From Galerina marginata (Eukaryota; Basidiomycota; Agaricomycetes; Agaricales; Galerinaceae): a DNA stretch of 64,000 nt. The translations under genes were made by a program, and so were the position numbers. Of this stretch, positions 58,167 to 64,000 are shown piece by piece (the first letter of the stretch is position 1; the number at the start of each line of letters is the position of its first letter). Under the pieces are notes generated by a model. The model did no database searches. It was not told where the DNA came from and saw only the letters and a list, made by a program, of their open reading frames with translations. The stretch spans positions 2,728,001 to 2,792,000 of the forward strand of contig JAECYW010000004.1 of NCBI GenBank assembly GCA_023014335.1, given 5' to 3'.

Positions 58167-60807
58167 GACGGTTCTGCTGAACCCATATGCGGTATGTTCA
58201 GGTCCGGCGTGATATAGCTAGACGATTCTTTCCTTCTCCCACAACATGAACATCTTTCTCTCTTTTTCTTCTCTGTCTTGTCTGACTTCACAATACACGA
58301 TCCCAGACCTGCGACACCGTCTGACAGGGACACCGTCACGCGAATGTTTATTTAGGAGATGTTTAATTGCTCCAATCTTCACGAGAGACCCAAAGAGCGA
58401 CCAGCCACATTGAAACCGGAGCAAGATAGTTGGGCGAAGATGCATCGATGCTGGTTGGAGAAAAAGGACGCAATGCTGTAACTGCGAATCTTATTGAGGT
58501 CAACCCGTTCTACACCCCAGGGATTCATCCTGGTCTGATGTCCCGGCACGGCGATGTCGTTCGAACCCTCTTCAAGTAAGGTACTCTCCCGCCAATCCTT
58601 GTCGTCGTAGGCTCCTGTAAATTGGTATATTTCATCATGAGCACTGAGCGCTCCGAGGACCGTGACCGAGGCAGACAGAGGCTCGTCCTCCCTACACCGT
58701 CGAATACCACGTGATTTAGCCGTCGCGTCAATTGCTGTTAATTAACGCGACAGGTTACGCGTTCTTGGATAAATCGTCACTCCGAAGACTCACCACAAGT
58801 AAAAATGGTCCTTTATTCATCCTTGCTGACTTTCTGTAGATTTTTTTCCAACTTCCTTGGAGGGTTGCCAACGTCGGAGAGTGAACCTCCATTCACTGGC
58901 AAGTCCCCGATGAAAATGTTGGCATCAGTTCTTGACCATTTCGGGACGATATGATGTCGGCAGACGAGCGATGTGTGCCAGAGATTTTGCTTAATACTGG
59001 AGGAGGCCTCCTTCACCCCTTCCAGGCTAGATGTGTAGAAACCTTGTGGATTTGCAAACATCTCCATGGCCAAGCCAGAACAAAGAATCTAGTACAATTG
59101 TCTTGTTTCCAAAATTGTTTATTAACTAGCCCAATTTGAATTGACCAACTCTCGACACCATTTAAACACCACGGCTTTTGCAATGCGGTTGGATTTTGGC
59201 AAGGTTCAGATTGGGTGAAAAACGTGACTTCAGGAGGAGATTGAAACGCACCGCAACGGTACTAGTTCCGAGCGGATTTTGAATTCGCATCTTCTCTTCC
59301 TCCCCGCAGTATGTGCAAGTCAGTCTCTTCAATATTATCGCAATTTGGTGGACATTCAAACTTCAGTCTCGACATTCTGGACAGCTACACGGAATTTTCA
59401 AGCCTTGACTCTTTCCTGGAAAGTATGCATTCGACTTCTCTCTGCGTGTGACTGCTCGTTCGATTTGTTGTCCAACAGTTCCTTTATAATCATCATGGAA
59501 GATCAACCTGGATCGTCGTTACGAATCTTGGCTCTTTCAGAGTCCTGGAAAAAAATACCTCTATGGTGACACGACGGCTGCAAGACTCGCTCCGCAAAGA
59601 CCCTACTTGGGCGCCTTGCCTTGCCTCATGCCCTCAGCCGTGGCTGTCTATTTTAGGTCCATTCTTGTTGTTGCCCATTGTTGTGTTCTGGGTACCCCTG
59701 CTTTTTCAGAACAACCGATTATGCAGGCAACCACCACTCAGAAGTGGCTATGCTTCTACTGCACATCGACCCTAAAATATTTTACGACTCAACAGAACAT
59801 GAATTTGATTCCCACCAGAGTTTTGGACGAATTGCAGACCCGTGCATCAGATATTCGAGACCAGATTTTAAGCAGTTCGACTGCTCAACAGTTTAAAACC
59901 GTTTCCTTAGGCTTTTCTCCTTGAAAATGCAGGTTTCTTAGGCACAACAAATTTGTCAAAGAGTGCTGGTGGATAGAACAGAGAGTTTCTTCGGTATCGT
60001 TGGCGCCACCTTGTCCTGTTGTGCGTGTCACTCACTTTTGCATTACCGCAGGCTATTCGTTGATCTCAACGACGTCTGAAGAACCTTGATCCTCTTTTAC
60101 CACATCAGGCGCCTTCGAAATACCTCGAGCGCTATGTGGCCGTGTTGAGCAAAGCAACCCATCTCGCTACTTCCCCAGTCTGGTAAAGTGGACCATTTAT
60201 ATACCAATCACTTCATTGACAAATTTGGCAGGAATCATGAAAATCACTCATTCAGATTTCTGGCTATCAGACCTACTAAGGGCTGACTATCCTTTGATTT
60301 CCAGGAATTTGATGTTGATTTTATGAGTCGCATCTTAAATCATGGAAAGCGGGGGTCTGTGAAACTCCTTTACTCTACCATCCTGGGTTTTATTCGGACT
60401 ATAGCGAGGTGTGGACTGTCAAAGCGTCACGTCCCCGTGACATCCGGCATAAAATGATGTTTCGTCACAGATGTTGTGGGCTACTCTCTCACTACCAAAC
60501 TTCCAAGGGGTCTACAAGCAAGCCTACTTCCCATAGCTGGTACCTGCCGTTAACCAGGGCCCTAAGAAGTGTGGTTTACGCCTCCGGAATCATTATAGAG
60601 ATCTGCGAAAGTAGATCTAGGAGAGGGTAACAAAGTAAAGCTCAATAAGCGCCCATCGATATCAGACCGAATCTCATCTCTTCTGCGCCGCACTCAGAGT
60701 TTGGGCTACTCCAAGGTCATAGGTATCGACATCGGCTTGCAGTGTATCACAGGAGACGAAATCTGACCAAGAAGAAGAGGCTTGTCCTTGATCCTTATCG
60801 ACACATC
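58167..60807. other. 2.6-kb region with weak coding-like fragments only
   Basis: No intact gene was recognised. Plus strand 58450-58578 encodes 42 protein-like residues (MLVGEKGRNAV, then NPFYTPGIHPGLMSRHGD) ending at TAA. Minus strand 59061-58813 encodes an ATG-initiated frame of about 82 residues (SLEGVKEASSSIKQNL, then PPRKLEKNLQKVSKDE) whose stop overlaps an AATAAA, like a 3' end. Plus frames at 59279-59924 and around 60120-60640 are broken by stops. These may be remnants of one or more genes or of a mobile element. Confidence 0.3.
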
Positions 60808-63800
60808 ATGCCCCAGGTACGTGAAAATGTCTGGCGATTTTCCGAGACCTGACTTTCTATAATTTAAGTATAACGAGGAAGCATTTAGCCCAGGAACTGC
60901 GGATGAAGCAGCATTGAATAAGCTGGCGGTGGAGCTTCGACAGTAGGTGGCATGCTTTAGGAACTTACCTCGCTCTTGGCTGATTTCACATCTCAGGAAT
61001 CTTAACGTTGAAAGACGTGACTGGGAAACACAAAGAGCCGCCGAACGGCACCAACTCAGTATGGTACAGCAGGAACTCGACCGCCAGAAGCAAGTAGTTC
61101 TTCGACAGAACTTCCAGGTCAAGGTAGAAAAGGATGAACTCGGCACTCAGATACAGAACCTTGAACACGAGCGTCAGATAGTTATGCGAGACAAAGCTCA
61201 AGTTGCTGCTAGAGCCCAGGAGCTTGACCGACTCGAGAAGCTTCGGCTGAGCAACAGGTGGGCGCCATCCTCACACTTCAAATTGTTTGATATTAAATAT
61301 AAATAGAACGGCATCTCAAATAGTCATCGAAGATCTTTTTAACCAACTAACTCCACAGGGCGTCGTGGAGAATCTTACGTTGGTTTTCGTTACAGGCCAT
61401 TATTCGAACTATTGACCCATTTTTTGAATAGTAACCCACTCACTGAAGTCAAGGAGCACGCCATGGTCAACATTAGAAATGCTCTCGCAGGTTCTACGCA
61501 AACAGAGCATTTCGTAGAGCTCGACGCTAAATCCATTGCTCCTTACATCCTCCCGAAACTTCATCAACTCGTTTCAACTCGAGCAGAGCCACTTCCTAAT
61601 GACATCGACTTTTCAAATAGTGTCGTGTCAAACCCAGGTATGGCAAAGGCGCTCTCGATTGGAGGGCACTGTGTACGTTTGGCAGAATTTCTGATCGAGA
61701 AAAATCATGCCGTCAGTCGTCTAGCTATATGTGGCTTAAGACAGATGAGCAAGATGGAAACATCAGTGGTAGTACCCACATACACCGCCATCGCGAATAT
61801 TCTTCCGCAGATACCGACTCCCAACCCATTTTCCGGTGCAGCTCATCCTTCCGTGGACTTCATTGTTGATGTAGCACCGAAAATTGTGGAAGACTGCTTC
61901 AATAACCAAAGGTGGAACACCATCAGTCCCCTTGCTACCCACAGGATTGACGCCATCCGAAAAGTGGTACTTCAAACAGTCCTTTTCCAAGCCCAGAAGG
62001 GCGAGCGAGTGCGGGAGGGCCTCATCAAATCACACACGCTCGAGCTTTTGGATGAGTACTTTCAGCGTCCTACGCCTCCAGCCGATGTAATCGAACTATT
62101 CACCGCCATCATCCCTTTGCTGGCGGAAAGAATTTGTCAAAATCCCAAGCTTGTTTTATGGCTACTTCGTCGGCTCAATGACCCCAGCCCTCAAATTCAA
62201 ACGCCCGCTATTGAAGCCATTCGAAATTGTGCAATGAGCGACAATGCCAATATTCAAAAAGTCTTCGTTCAAGTAGAGTTGTTACGACGGCTCAACGACC
62301 CGACTACGTCCCCGTCCGTCCCCGTCACGAAACTCATTTGTACCCTCATACCGACATTGGCAGTTCTTCACGCACAATCAGGACGTTCATTCCATATTAC
62401 GGCATTCTTAGAGCACCCAGAATCATCGGTTTCCAGAGCTTGCCTCGACGGGTGTAGGAAAATCCTCCGATCTTCCCCCGAGCACCGTGCAGATCTCCTG
62501 TCGGTGTTTCTCAAACTGGACCTCAACAAGGAAACAACTCTCCTGCTTGTTGATGTTGCGCTGCCCGTGTTTTGCCAAGATTGGGTATCCCAAGGAGATT
62601 TCCCGAAAATAGCCAAATATATTGGGCATAGTGAGCTCCGGGTTAGAAGTCCAGCCCAGAAGGCTTGGGCCGACGCGGTTTTGTCGTCACCTACGAATTG
62701 CGAAAAAATCGCCAGCAGTGGTCATCTTCGAATCGTGTTCGATATGTGCAACTCTTCTCAGCCAGATTCCATTGCCACCGGTTGGCAAGTCTTGCCTTAC
62801 ATGGCTACCGAAGTGTATAAAGCAGGCGTTGGGCAAATCCGCGACCTGGTAAACCTGATTCACCACCCTCGTTTAGAAATGAGACGGGCTGTGCTCCAAT
62901 CCCTACAAATAATTGCGGACGGTGGAACCGCCAATTGTGAACAGCTGCTCCTTGCGAACGCTTTCAACGCAATGACGGCGGCGGCAAAGAAGAACCCTCA
63001 AGACGGTCCCGAATTCTTTGAAAAAATTCTTGTGTGTATGTCGCCATGTCTTTCCAGAAGCCAAGACGCGTGTTCTAGTCTTCTTCAGTTGTTGGAGTGA
63101 GTAACATGCTACCCTAGTCTGACCCTCTTCAACTGATGCGTATGTATCCAAAAGCTCTGACGTACCGAGGATAGCCGCTGCAGCACTCAACATTGTTACC
63201 ACCATTGGTGCTTCTACGTTACAAGAACGCCAGGCTTTACGTCGCGCTATTTTGGAATATATCCCAGTATCATCCGATATTGTGGTTGCATTCATCGGGA
63301 AAGCTATATCTGAGTGGCTTGGTGCCGACCTTGCGCAGTCGGACAACTTCCAGACCTTTTTTGAGCTCGCCTCTCATTCAAACAGACATATCCAAAATGC
63401 GGCATTGCTCTCTCTCAGGCAAAGGCTTGGTTATCAGTCCTACCAGAATGCTCTCGAGAAAGCACAAGTTGCCCCGTTTCTAAGGTCACTTTGTTCTAGC
63501 GACAACCCAGATGCAATTGCGTTCGTTGGCGCAGCGCTTCCAATCCTTGCCCTGACTCTAGCTAGAAATCGACACACTGGCCTACTTCTCCAACTTTTGG
63601 CGTTGGACAAACCAGTGATCAAAGAAGGCTCATCTTCCGCCATCCAAATTATTGCGGGTTCACCAAACGACAGAGAATTTTTGCTCAATGAGGAAATCTT
63701 GGAGAGACTTTTTGTCGGCCATTCGAATCTCGACCACACGACCGTAAAACTTGCTGTATCCGTGATTCCAAATTTGGCCATCGATTACGTCGGGTTGGAC

Positions 63801-64000
63801 AGAGTCGAAGTCCTTATGGAATTGATAAAGTCTGTGCTATTCTCCTCTTTTTCTTCAAAAAAATGTTTATCCCACTTCAGTCATCAGGAGCAACCCATTC
63901 GGGAGGCAGTCGCCAAGGTGGTTGTGACGTTGTCCAAGGGTCCGAAACCGCACAAGGTTATTCTCCGTGACGCCCTTATCCCGCGTCTGAATGGCGCCTC
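60808..64000 (+). CDS. Coiled-coil plus ARM/HEAT-repeat protein, partial (runs off window)
   Basis: The model starts at ATG 60808 (MPQ, then intron). A charged coiled coil follows in exons at about 60869-61259 (LNKLAVELRQ, RRDWETQRAAERHQLSMVQQELDRQKQVV, KDELGTQIQNLEHERQIVMRDK). An intron of about 136 nt, ending at the TTACAG just before 61396, joins SNR to PLFELLTHFLNSNPLTEVKEHA. The main exon (to about 63098) and the next two encode alpha-helical repeats of ARM/HEAT style: VSRLAICGLRQM, QIQTPAIEAIRNCAM, SSVSRACLDGCRKIL, RRAVLQSLQIIADGG, IQNAALLSLRQRLG. The frame is open to 64000, so the C-terminus is missing. The first start and the 61260-61395 intron are less sure: an alternative middle exon is possible. 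No specific complex can be named; it resembles lineage-specific Agaricomycete ARM-repeat proteins. Confidence 0.72.

Noticed and set aside
61350..61395. Exon continuing through ITS-like sequence before the ARM-repeat exon (QLTPQGVVENL reading)
   Set aside because: To stay in frame it would need a 17-nt intron, too short to splice. Skipping to the TTACAG acceptor joins SNR to PLFELL cleanly, though a different middle exon is not excluded.
1..64000. tRNA, rRNA or CRISPR features
   Set aside because: No cloverleaf, rRNA core sequence or regularly spaced repeats were recognised by eye. A tRNAscan-SE run would settle the tRNA question.

Overview
The window is nuclear DNA of a mushroom-forming basidiomycete (Agaricomycete). 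Genes are dense and broken by many 45-70 nt GT-AG introns. Two genes belong to FunK1, a kinase family expanded in Agaricomycotina. There is a DUF6533-type membrane protein, and conserved housekeeping genes (MGM1, MAF1, NPR3, CDC16/APC6, NOP15-like) sit among lineage-specific families. Species cannot be told from the sequence alone.

Layout. 1-8 kb: a lineage-specific hypothetical gene (minus), a SERINC/TMS1 membrane protein (plus), a DUF6533-like membrane protein (plus) and a decayed minus-strand gene. 8-18.6 kb: two FunK1 kinase paralogs pointing at each other (8034-10428 plus, 16214-18533 minus) with matching promoters. They enclose a DHDPS/HOGA-type aldolase, the mitochondrial dynamin MGM1, and a peroxisomal SCP2 protein whose AKL targeting signal lies on a 21-nt last exon. 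18.5-26 kb: degraded coding-like patches, MAF1, a 3.6-kb gene-poor stretch, and a small four-exon LYR-motif gene (LYRM5/ETFRF1-like) assembled here by hand. 26-43 kb: PHO84-type phosphate transporter, CDC16/APC6, a conserved unknown, a NOP15/NIFK-like RRM protein, a hydantoin-racemase-like enzyme, NPR3, two tandem NAD-dependent epimerases and a WD40 protein. 44.7-58.2 kb: a cytochrome P450 followed by an array of six apparently intact, same-strand SAM-methyltransferase-like genes plus one decayed copy, with relic exons in the spacers. 58.2-60.8 kb: weak coding-like fragments only. 60.8-64 kb: a coiled-coil plus ARM/HEAT-repeat protein running off the window.

How the genes may work together. 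Most neighbours are unrelated housekeeping genes. Several are head-to-head over 140-190 bp (aldolase/MGM1, unknown/NOP15-like, racemase/NPR3) and probably share promoters. The P450 plus methyltransferase array is the best candidate for a functional unit, possibly in secondary metabolism, but no backbone enzyme (terpene cyclase, PKS or NRPS) was recognised in the window. The most notable signals are this array with its repeated spacer and promoter structure, the SCP2 peroxisome signal on its own micro-exon, and the inverted FunK1 pair sharing a palindrome and TATA promoter.
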